Assembly: GCA_036971615.1 (NCBI GenBank)
Contig: JAYKKR010000006.1
Span: 992,001-1,056,000 of the forward strand
Direction: 5' to 3'
Length of the DNA stretch: 64,000 nt
Source: Amyloporia xantha
Lineage: Eukaryota > Basidiomycota > Agaricomycetes > Polyporales > Adustoporiaceae
Part shown: one piece after another, positions 24,955 through 34,806 of the stretch
Layout of the letters: each line of letters starts with the position of its first letter
Numbering within the stretch: the first letter of the stretch is position 1
Position numbers and translations under genes: made by a program
Notes under the pieces: model-generated
Database searches by the model: none
Told to the model about the DNA's origin: nothing
What the model saw: only the letters and a program-made list of their open reading frames with translations

Positions 24955-25480
24955 CCAATTCCCGCCATAATTTAGATTAGCACAATAGATTACTATTAGG
25001 ATTTGCTTACCCAAAATGAGAGGTACAGGACGAGATCTGCGAGGCGAGGAAGAGTCCCGAGTCGGCCGAGGCATAGCGCAGCCAATCAGGTGGCGCGCTC
25101 AGCCAGGCGCGACTCGATAGTCGAAACGTTCGCTAGCCTACCTATACGGCTGTTTCGAACATCGCGGCCACAAATGTTTATCTATCCACAAAGAAACTAC
25201 ATAGAATTAATTCCTATATACTCTATATTACAGGGTATATCTTATTTTACTACTGTATTGCCTAGTGCTGATGGTATTCACCAAAAATGCCGATGTTTTG
25301 AGCCAAAACAGATATGTTTTGTGTATAGCTCTCTAATCAAGCGCAGGAACACCAGAATAATTAACAAATATACTGCTTTATATATTCTGAGTACTCTCTA
25401 TGTCTTATTTATGAAATATATATGCTCAAAATGTTCGTACTCGCTGAGCAGCGCGAGCACGACTTCAGCCACATGCCCAA
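24955..25480. other. AT-rich loop of the foldback element
   Basis: About 500 bases, AT-rich compared with the arms. An open frame crosses it but has no recognisable domain and depends on a non-ATG start. No gene called. Confidence 0.5.
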
Positions 25481-25689
25481 ATCGGGTATTTCGGCTGTTC
25501 CCGCACTGCGCGCCAACAGCGCCGCGTCAGCATTGGTCGTCTGCTCGACGTCGTCCTCAACGTCGACGACGTCCCGCTGCTGCCTGTGAGCAGCGTCATA
25601 AAGTAAGTCGCTTCTTTTTTATGTTTTTCGTCCGCTGATCGACTGTTTGTTACCCAGCCTGACGGCGCTATAAACGACCACACCTACGC

Positions 25690-26505
25690 CCTCGACGCAG
25701 TTCTGCGCGTCGAGGCTGCTCAGCTCCTCGCGCCCGGCCCGCCACTCTCTGCTCCCCCTCGACGCTCCCCGCACAACGCTCCCGGCTCTCGACACTCCCG
25801 GCTCCCGGCTCCCCTCTCGATGCTCGATGCCCGATGCTCGATGCTCGACGCTCAACGCTTGCCGGCTCGACGCTCCCCGCTCCCCTCTCGATGCTCCCTC
25901 TCAACGCTCCCTCTCGACGCTCCCCGTTCCTCGCTCGACGATCGAGGCTCCCACTCGCATGCTCACTCGCATGCCTGTGCCGCGCCGCTCGCACTTTCCA
26001 CCACCCCCACTTGCACCGCTCGCACGTCCCACCCCGCCACTCGTCTGCCCCCGCCAAGTTGCGCCGCTCGTACGCCCCGTCGCGCCGCTCGCACGTCCCA
26101 CCCCGCCGCTCATCTGCCCCGCTGCATACATCTTCCCCCGCCGCTCGTACGTCCCGCCCCGCCACTCGCATCCCCGTCGCTCGCACGTCCTGTCCTGCCG
26201 CTCACACATCCTACTGCGCCGCTCAAACTCCCACCACTCGTCACCTTCGCTGCGCCGCTCGCATGCTCGCACGCCCCAACCCCGCTGCTTGCACAACTGC
26301 CGCTCACACGTCCCACCTCCGCTGCTCGCAAGTCCCGCCCCACTGCTCGTGCGCCCCACCCCTGCCGCTCGCACATCCGCTGTTCGCACCCCCGTCGCTC
26401 CTACGTCCTGCCCCACTGCTCGCATGTCCTATCCCCGCCGCTCGTATGCCCCAGTCCCGTTGCTCATACATCCTGCCCCGCTGCTCGCATGCCCCTGAGC
26501 TAATT
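25690..26505. repeat. Pyrimidine-rich minisatellite of the right arm
   Basis: Reverse-complement type of the left-arm array: GACGCTCCC-type units, then CCGCTCGCACGTCCC-type units. All three forward frames are open at once across about 680 bases, as expected from a stop-poor repeat rather than a gene. Confidence 0.85.
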
Positions 26506-26589
26506 TGAGTTCCCATGTAGTTACTGAACCAATAAAATATATTTGCCTGAAAATTAGTGTTTTATTTGAGCCGAAATACTCTAAAATAT

Positions 26590-26813
26590 TTAGTCTGCCA
26601 TATATTGAATGACCCAGGGCCCTCGGAATATGTACCTACCAGATATAGTAATTAGCCGTGATGCCGAGGGGGCCCTACGGCGAAGGCTAGGAGGCCCCGG
26701 AGGGTCCGGCGAAGACCCTGCAAATGATGCACCAGGGTGCAGGCAGATAGCCTGCCTGGTGCATAACGGGTCTGGGGGCTTATCCACTACTTGGTGCATC
26801 AACGGTACATAAG
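26590..26813 (-). repeat. Right terminal inverted repeat of the foldback element
   Basis: Reverse complement of the left terminal repeat. It supplies the last codons and the stop of the truncated HMG copy 2 frame. Confidence 0.88.
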
Positions 26814-28547
26814 CAGCTGCGACTCCTGATCCTGCGCCTGGAGTTGCGGTAGGAGCTCCGCGTTGAGCGCATACGGAAGGGAGTGTTCGGAGGGTGTGAG
26901 GGAGGCCGACTTACTCGATGTCGGCATCGAGCCGTTGCTGCTGCCGGTCACGGCGTCGAGTATGGGGCTGGGGGCAAATGGTGTGTGGAAGGGCAGAGTG
27001 GAGATGGGGCTGGGCACAGAGGAGAGTGCGGAGGTAGGGACGTCGCTGTAGCCCTCGATTCCGAACGGGCCACAGTCGAGCGGGTCGATGGTGAGCGACA
27101 GCCACTGTCGCTGTAGAGGGTCGCATGCCGGGAACATCTGTAGTAGAGAGGGAGAGCGAGTCAGTTCAGTCAGAAAAGCGCAAGGGGTTGGGTCACGCAC
27201 GTAATACTTCTGCGGTTGGGAGAAGGGGAATCCGTCCTGAGTGTATGCAGACTCGAAGAAGGACTTGTCCGGCTCTGGGAAAGGCAACCAGCCGTGCTGC
27301 CATGTCGTATGCATTGGCAATCTGTGCATCTCCGTTGGCTGCATCCGGGAGGGGTGTACGGCCAGCTGCACGCTTGACGCCCGGCGAGCAGTGGTGTGGC
27401 GCTGCGCGTGCGAGATGTTGCCGACAGGTGACGGCGGGTGGGCGGCAACTATGTACTCAGAGACAGGGATGAAGAAGGGGGGGATCGGCAGCCTGATGGG
27501 ATTAACCTGGTGCGGCGCGACAGGGGCGGAGAATGAGCAGCGATGCCCGCCGTAGAAGGGGGCCGATTGATAAACCGGCGGGGGTAGGTCCCATTCGTCG
27601 ACAGCCACGAATGGCTCGCGCATGTCTTGCATCATGTGCTGGTGCTTCGTATCGGAGCGGCAGACGGCGGGAACCAGCTCGCCGCCCCTCTTCCCTTCGT
27701 ATGGGAGCTGCGCCACATCGTTGCTGCGTCTCTGTTCCTCAACCGGCAATGCCGCCTTCGCCTTTCGCTTCGCGGCCTTCTTCTCCTTATTGTGTACCGG
27801 TTGATACCGGTAATTTGGGTACATCTTCGCGTGTACCTCCTTCGCGACCCTTGCTTTTTCCTCCCATTCCGCTCTTTCCTCAGGTGGGAGGCTATTCCAA
27901 TAGATGCCTATGACGTGAGGGGATCAGATCAATAAGGTTGTTGAGTGGCACAATGGGAGACTTGCTTACCTGCTAACTTTGATAATGATAGATTGTCATC
28001 ATGGTGCGATGCAGGCATGTGTTCGCCCCGTACAAAGGCCGAGCGGAACAGCATAAAAGCATTCGCTGGCCTCGGAATGTGTCCCTCTGAACGACGCTTG
28101 CCAGGTAGCTCGCGTCGCTCGGAAGGGGTAGCTGCAGGTGTCGGGATGAGAGCATCGCTCGACGATGCGTACTCTGGTGCCAGCCGCGTACCCGCATCGG
28201 CCTCAAAGTACGTGATTGGTGTCACGTTTGGCGCGAAGATGAAATCGTGCGAGGATTGAGTGCTACCTTCATACAAGTTAGGTTTGCGATACGGCAAACC
28301 TGGCAGGTAGGAGTCAGTTCACACTCCGACCGCAATGGGAATGACGCGACTTACGGGAACGCGAGGAAGATACCTTTTTGTTACTGTCGATACGGTCGAC
28401 AGGCATGGTATGTTATAGCGAACAGAGTAGTGGGAATGGTGTGTTGTGCTGTGTTGAGTGTATGAGGGGAGTTGTTGCGCAAACAGGAGGATACCATAGC
28501 AGGAGGAGTGAGGATGAGCTCAAGAAGAATCAGTCATTTTTCTGTCG

Positions 28548-28556
28548 CCTTTATAC
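28548..28556 (-). promoter_or_regulatory. TATA box of HMG copy 2
   Basis: GTATAAAGG on the minus strand, about 145 bases before the ATG. It is retained although the gene is broken. Confidence 0.6.
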
Positions 28557-30035
28557 GTCTGTCCACTCCAGCCTAGAGGCCTAGAACACATTCTTCTACT
28601 TTGTGCGCCTTGCATAATCGCACAATGCAAGCCGATAAATCGACAAAGGGGATATGAACAGGCGACCGTGACGATCGAGTATGGACGGAGGTCAGTTGAT
28701 CCAGACGAGTCCATACATTCGGGCATAATGGATGTTTATTTGAGGAACGCATAATGACTGGGACGCGCCTGGGAATCAGGAATTTGGACGAGTCAACCAG
28801 GCTAAAAGACGGAAGGGATTTATAATTCAGAAACACCAGAACAATGGGTAGAATACGTTTCAGAGACAACGTAACGGAGGAGATGGAGAGAGGCGAGGCT
28901 GAGAAGGATAGTCTGACAGCAGAATAGCTGAATCAGGAAAGGTGGAGACAGCACTGAAGCTGAGGACGGTGTGCGCCGTTCGATAGTTCTACAGTTCTGA
29001 GCCGTTCGATAGTTCTACAGTTCTGAGCCGAAAAACAGAGAGCACGAGGCAGCACCAGCCTCCGATCGCCAACAGAAGAACGGCATAGCCCATAGGCGGT
29101 GGAAGTCGCGAGAAACAGAGCAAATCGCTGCCCGGGAGCGTTGAGAGAAAAGATGTAAACGCCCCGCCAGGGAGACAATAGACGGTGTGGCCGAGTGGCA
29201 CCCATGCCAAAGCCTTTCGCGCCAGAAAAAGTCCCTAATTGTGTTTGAGCGTGCGAGTAGCGGCGGTGGTTGCAGCCGTCTGCCACCCCTACGCTTGGTG
29301 CAGTCGTCCTGCGCTGTCTCTGTCTTCGTCTTTGTCTCTGACTCTGACTGCTGGACAGACCGCGAAGCTCCACATTGCCTTTGAAGCCTCTGAGCCCCGC
29401 ACGATGCATGGTCACAGGTCATCGACAACACGTCTCCCACTCTCGTAGAGCGCGTACAACCTAGGAGGCAGCGACACAGAGCGAGGCACGGAGGGTATGT
29501 TGCGGGGGTGCAAGTGTCCTGTCCGCCGTGGGCATAGAAATGGCCTATCGAGCGCCAGACTCCCTCGTCCCTCGTTATGCGCTGCAAGTCCTGACCTACG
29601 GGTAACTGTGATTCGTAATTCTGCTTTTCGAAAGGCGGTGTCAGCTCCGTCAACCAGCAGTCCTTACGATCTGTTACAATTGGTTCGGACTTCAAGTTGC
29701 GGATTTCTGGTTGCACCTAGAATGCACCACTAGCCCTTCTATGGACTGCATTGCGCATCCGAGTGACAAGCACGCAGAAGGAGACAATGCACTGGCAGGA
29801 TCTGGACACAGTCCAGGGGAGAAAGCCTTCTGAGGGATGGACACGGAGGGGCAGTTGAAAGTGCCGCGGCGGAAGAGTACGATAGCGGATCAGGTGCGCA
29901 CGTGGATATATGTGGCGGGGGTCAATTATCCAGTCTGATCATCGGGTGCGGCACTGAGAGGCTGAAGTAAGATGACTGTTCACGCAGTTCTTAGTGGGCG
30001 AGCATGATTGGGGCAAGATTCAAGACTACTAAAAT
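28557..30035. repeat. Long 5' flank shared by HMG units (unit 2)
   Basis: Shorter version of the shared flank. It contains a local direct repeat at about 28978-29025 (two copies of a GCCGTTCGATAGTTCTACAG unit) and ends near CAGTCTGATCATCGG at about 29930. Confidence 0.55.
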
Positions 30036-30499
30036 ATACAAGCCCACCGAGGAGATAACATCAATACATCCAGAGTATTGCGAGAGCAAGAATGCGAAAG
30101 TAGACAATGACGATGATAAAAAAACAGCCAACAGCAAGAGATACGGTACACGAGACCCAGGTAGTCGAGATAATATGCTACTACGAGAGCAGACATTAGT
30201 GTAAGGGTGTTCACGTTAAGAGCTATACGAGTATATGCCGATGAGGGTATACGCGCAAACGATGGCACGGAAGAGGAGGAGAGAATGCTAGTGCTACAAG
30301 ATGGCGATGACAGAGAGATGATGATGCGATACAAACTTTGTGAATGCGTGATAAGGATATAGCTGCACAATGATGAGGATTACCGCAGTCCGTATGGATA
30401 ACTGAAAGTCCTTGGCCCGCCAATAGAAATACGCCAGAGATAGGGCGGGCCATGGATGTCATGACGAGTGAGCCCTGTGCGGCGTAGTGGTTGATTCGC
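30036..30499. repeat. 3' flank of HMG copy 3
   Basis: The conserved downstream block, starting at a TTGCGAGAGCAAG-like stretch near 30077 and ending at the stop of copy 3. Confidence 0.6.
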
Positions 30500-32364
30500 C
30501 TAGTATTCCTGTGTTTGCGTGCCATCCCGGAGACCGAGTGCCTCCTCAGTGAGCTCCCCCGCATATGCCCCGTCCGCGTACTGCCCCTCATACCCGTGGA
30601 GTAGCTCCTCGTTCCGGTACCACTGCTGCTGCGACAAGGACAGCTCCCCCAACTGCACCTGCGCGTACTGGTCGGTCGGTGGCCCCATCAGCGCGTTTTG
30701 ATGAAGCTCTGAGGGCTGGATGACCGACGCCGTCGCCTGGCCCATTGGTGCGTATCGGTGAGGCTGCGGCTGCTCCATCTGCGCGCCGAAATCATTGCTG
30801 AGGTCGTAATGCTGCAACGATGCATGCTCCAGCATCTGCCCCTCTGGCATCCAGCCGTCAAATGGTTGCTCCTGGACTTTTGCCTGCAGTTTCTGCGTGA
30901 GAAGGCCGGCATTGAGGGCGTACGACAGGGAATGGTCGGATGGTACAGGGTACGCTGACAATGCAGGCGTCGACCCCAAGGTCTGCATCCAGCCGTTGGT
31001 GCTGCTGCCATTCGAGGTGTCGATTGTCGGGCCGTGGGCAAATGGTGCAGGGAAAGGAAGTCCAGAAAGGGGGCTGGGAGTAGAGGAGAGTGCAGAAAAG
31101 TGTGCGGAGGGAGGGAAATCGCCAAAGTCCTCGAGACTGAGCGAGCCGCGATCAAGCGGGTCGATGGTGAGCGACAGCCGCTGTCGCTGCGCAGGGTCGT
31201 GCACTGGGAACATCTGCAGAGGCGAGAGCAATTCAGTCAGGGAAGAAGAGCGCGAAGGGTAGAAGGCACTCACGTAGCCCTTCTGCGGCTGCGAGAAGGA
31301 GGATCCACCCTGAAGGTATGCCGGCTGGAAGAGGGATATGTCCGGCTCTGGGACTGGCGATGGGCCGTCGTGCTGCCATGTTGATGGTATAGGCGTGGGC
31401 ACAGGCACGTGCATTGGTAGCCCGTACATCTCCGTGGGCTGCGTCCAGGGGAGGACCGGGGCTGGCTGGACGCTCGACGAGCGGCGGGCGGCGATGTTTC
31501 GCATCATGCGCGAAATGTTTCCAACTGGGCGGGAGCCGGCGAGCGGCAGGGAGGGGAGGAGAAAGGGAAGGCAGGGCAGCGTAATGGGATTGTAATGCTG
31601 CGATGTGACAGGGTCGGAGAATGAGCGGCGGTGGCCGCCGGAGGTGGGATGCGGTTGGTAGACCGGCGTAGGCGTGATCTCACTGCAGAGTCGCTCCTCA
31701 TTGCTGACCGCCTTCCGCGCCTTTGCTTGTCGCTTGGCCACCTTCTTTTCTTTGTTATGTACTGGGCGGTACTGGTAGTCGGGATACATGATGGCATGTA
31801 CCTCCTTTTCGACTTTCGCCTTTTCCTCCCAGACCCGTTTCTGCTCGGGCGGAAGGTCATGCCAACAGTTGCCTATGACACAAGAGGATCAAATCAGATA
31901 AAGCTGTCGAGGGGCACAATGGGAGAGTCGCTTACCAATCTTCTTCGACAATGTCAAATTGCCCTCCAAGGTCGATCCAGGCACATACTTTCCATGTATG
32001 AAGTCTGACCGGAAGAGCATGAAAGAGTTGGGTGGCCGTGGAATATGCCCCTCCTATCGACGCTTGCCTGGTCGTCGTGATGGGGCCGTCCGAGTCTCTG
32101 GGGCTAGTGGGAGAAGTAGTGAATCACGGGGTGATGCAGGTGCTGTTGACGGGCCTGCGCCCACGTCTGATTCAAGGTATGTGATGGGTGTGACGTTTGG
32201 CGCGAAAATGATCGCGCCAGGGGATATCGAGCTAGCTGCGTATCCGTGCAAACCTGACAGGGACGAGTTAGCTCACGTGTCTAACAGCGATGGTGATGAC
32301 GCGACTTACCCGGACGCGATGAAGACGCCTTTTTGTTGCTCTTCTCACGGCGATCAGCAGGCAT
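30500..32364 (-). pseudogene. HMG-box transcription factor, copy 3, one nonsense codon
   Basis: Exon 1 is 55 nt from the ATG at 32364 (MPADRREKSNKKASSSRP). Exon 2 reads FAPNVTPITYLESDVG and PSRRPGKRR, then a TAG at 32054-32056, exactly where other copies have Leu or Ser before EGHIPRPPN. The frame beyond the stop is open: RPPNSFMLFRSDF, CWHDLPPEQKRVWEEKA, YPDYQYRPVHNKEKKVAKR, the SLTIDPLDRG motif and the tail EALGLRDGTQTQEY. Intron 3 has no stop and a length divisible by three, so exons 3 and 4 form one frame of more than 400 codons. One base change would make it a full gene, so the loss is recent, or the base is a read error. Confidence 0.85.
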
Positions 32365-32477
32365 GGTAGAGTAAGGGGGAAAGCACTAGTGTGTTGTGTT
32401 GTTGTATGAAAGATGTTGTTCACAAACAAGGGGAGGGGTGAGGGCGAACTTGAGAAGGTCCGGTCATTTCTTTGTTG

Positions 32478-32486
32478 CCTTTATAC
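32478..32486 (-). promoter_or_regulatory. TATA box of HMG copy 3
   Basis: GTATAAAGG on the minus strand, about 115 bases before the ATG. Confidence 0.6.
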
Positions 32487-34430
32487 CTCCGTGCACATAA
32501 GCCTCGGACTCGTTCTTCCACATCTTCCACGTCTAGCTGAGCTTTTACAGGACCCCAGATCACTCGCTTGATTTACTCAACTCATCGGGCAACCGACCGC
32601 TTCTGGTTAGTGTGTATCTCAACTGCACTTGACCCGATCACACATCACCCACTGTTACTTCCACGGAAGTTCCGCACCACCTGTCCCAGTGTCCAATTCT
32701 ATGAGCTCTCGCCGTCTGCGATGGCAGGGCCCTATGCTATCAGAGATAATAGACACTGCGGATGTTCCTAAAAAGAGATTGTGGACAAATCAATGGGGCT
32801 GAAAGAGGGAAGGTGAAATTTGGAGAAACCGGGACAATGCGTCTGGAAGGAAAAATGTTCCAGAGACAATGGAACAGAGAAGACGGAGAAAAGCGAAATG
32901 AGAGAAGGACCCCATCAGATTCAGGGTTAAATGTGATTTTCTGACAACAGAACGGCTGATCTGAGAGCGGCGAGTGACACATATGGTGCTGAAGCTCGGT
33001 ACGGGGTTCGCCGTTAGATTGTCCTGGGACGACGAGTTCGGGATAATCCCCATCAGAGAACATGAGGCAGTGCCACAGCAGAACGACTCCACCAGAAGAA
33101 CGGTACAGCGTATCGGCGGCGGAAATCACGAGAAATGGAGAGCGAGCTGCTACCCGGGACTCGCATTCAAAGTCAGACGAAAGGACAGATAGCCCCCGCC
33201 ACACCGAGGATAATGCACAGTGTGGCCGAGCGCCACCTAGTGCCAAAGCCCCCCCTCGCGCGGAAAAAAGCGAGCATGTGAGTGGTACAGCTTCTTACCA
33301 TGTCCTACAACTGGTCCAGTCATCCTGCTCTGTCTCTGCCTTAGTTGCTGCCTCTGTCCCTGCCTACTGGGCAGGTCGCGAAACTCGCCGCGTCTCGTAC
33401 AGCGTGTACAGCCCCATAGCCAGAGCGAGGCATGGAGGCTATGTTGCGAGGGTGCAAGCATCTTGTCCGTCATGGCCATAGAAATCGCCTCTCAAACACC
33501 AGACTCCCTCGCCCCTCGTGAAGCACTGCAAGTCCTCACCTACTGACAAATGATAGCTGGTGATTCTGCTTTTAAAAAAACGTAGTCAGCTTCGCCCATT
33601 GACAGCCTGTATGAGCTACTGCAATTAGCTCCACCTTGCAGATTCCTGGTTCTACCTAGGATGGAGCTCTGCCCTTCTCATGGACTTCCTCGCACATCCG
33701 ACCAGCGAGCGCGCAGTCTGAGGAGGGATGACACACTGGCCAGATCAGCCTAATGGCATGGATCAGTCGTCTAGCCCTACTAACACAATACGGGGCTGCC
33801 CTCCCGTCATTTGGTATGGGGTAGAACCCTTGTAGTCCTGCTGCGGTCTAACAACTGCTTACCGTGCACGATGAAGCAAGTGACTAGCAAGATGCCATGG
33901 CACGCAAATCCCCGGCACGCCTGTCTGCATTTGCATTTTGGCACTTTTTGGAGGAAGCAGGAGCAATGAGCGACTGGTAGTAAATGACGACAAACGTAAG
34001 CTCCTGGCTAGTACGTCCGTGCTTCTGAGTCGAAGATTTGTCTTCTGCATTGCCAGTGCGAGCCCGCGAAGGTACTTCCGCACTTTGTGTCCTCGCGTCC
34101 GCACCCATGAGTTGGCAAGGGATCTCGCAGGAGACGAAGAAGGCAAATAGAAAATACAGAATTGAGCCCCAGTCTGAGGGAGGGACACGTACAACAGTTG
34201 CCTTTTGCGGAACACGCACGGTTGCGAGCGGTAGTGCGGGAGGCGCCGGTGTGGCACCAGATCAGGCGCGCATTGAGATACATGTGCAGGGGTCAGCAAT
34301 GCAGTCTGATCACCGGGCGCGGGGCGGAGGGAGGGAGGGAAGGAAGTAAATTGACTGCTCAAGCAGTGCTGGGCGCACGGAATTGAGGCAAGTTCTGACA
34401 GGACCAAACTACGCCGGCACACAAAACATT
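32487..34430. repeat. Long 5' flank shared by HMG units (unit 3)
   Basis: Shared non-genic block, ending after GCAGTCTGATCACCGG at about 34300. A minus-strand frame of 168 codons at 32740-33246 has shorter, shifted counterparts in other units and is not called as a gene. Confidence 0.55.
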
Positions 34431-34806
34431 AAGATAGCCAGAGTGTTGCGAGAGCAAGTATGCTACAGTAGACAATAACAATGATAACGAAACAGCCAAC
34501 AGTAAGAGATACAGTATCGCGAGACCCAGTTAGTCCAGATAATATGCTACAAAAGCTACAAGGGTAAATGCTAATGAGGGTATATGCACGGGCGAAGGTG
34601 CATAGAGAAGCAGGACGAGAAAATACTAGTGCTACAAGACGGCGGAGAGAGATGATGATGATATACAAACCTTGTGAATGCGTGATGAGAATATAGCGCT
34701 GCGACGAACTGAAAGTCCTTGGCCTGCCAATAGACATATGGCAGAGATCGGGCGGGCCGTAGATAGCATGACCAGTGAGCGCTGCGCGGCGTAGTGGTCG
34801 ATTCGC
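34431..34806. repeat. 3' flank of HMG copy 4
   Basis: The conserved downstream block (GTTGCGAGAGCAAGTATG near 34445), about 80 bases shorter than in other units. Confidence 0.6.

Larger units (their letters stand above)
23380..26813. mobile_element. Foldback-type transposable element, about 3.4 kb
   Basis: The ends CTTATGTA and TACATAAG lead into terminal inverted repeats of about 215 bases that are nearly identical. Further inside both arms carry GC-rich minisatellites that are reverse complements in type. The innermost arm parts at about 24700-24830 and 25540-25690 are again inverted copies, sharing ACTTTATGACGCTGCTCACA. The loop of about 0.7 kb is AT-rich. No transposase was recognised, so the element is probably non-autonomous. 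No clean target duplication was found, and host sequence seems lost at the site. Confidence 0.85.
23063..28406 (-). pseudogene. HMG-box transcription factor, copy 2, split by a foldback transposon
   Basis: Exon 1 starts at the ATG at 28406 (MPVDRIDSNKKVSSSR). Exon 2 has FAPNVTPITY and an HMG box start GHIPRPANAFMLFRSAF; exon 3 continues with YPNYRYQPVHNKEKKAAKR. The frame runs to the transposon border near 26813 and stops a few codons inside its terminal repeat, at 26799. The remaining C-terminal part lies beyond the element at 23063-23379. It is recognisable by MIQSSGLQ, GPPVDQY and the tail SLRDSAQMPGF, but has three in-frame stops (TAG, TGA, TAA). About 95 bases of the gene seem lost at the insertion site. 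A truncated protein with a complete HMG box but no conserved tail could still be made. Intron 3 is in frame and free of stops here. Confidence 0.85.

Noticed and set aside
25003..25638. Plus-strand frame of 211 codons across the foldback loop
   Set aside because: No domain recognised, composition changes abruptly along it, and its end lies in a repeat arm. It fits chance in AT-rich DNA joined to repeat.
23380..26813. A target-site duplication for the foldback element
   Set aside because: The TTATGTA / TACATAA similarity at the borders is inverted, not direct, so it belongs to the terminal repeats. Comparison with HMG copy 1 suggests that host bases were lost.
32740..33246. Recurring minus-strand peptide (SRVAARSPFLVISAADT type) in unit flanks
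   Set aside because: Similar peptides occur in several units only because the DNA is duplicated. Starts, stops and lengths differ and no domain is seen.
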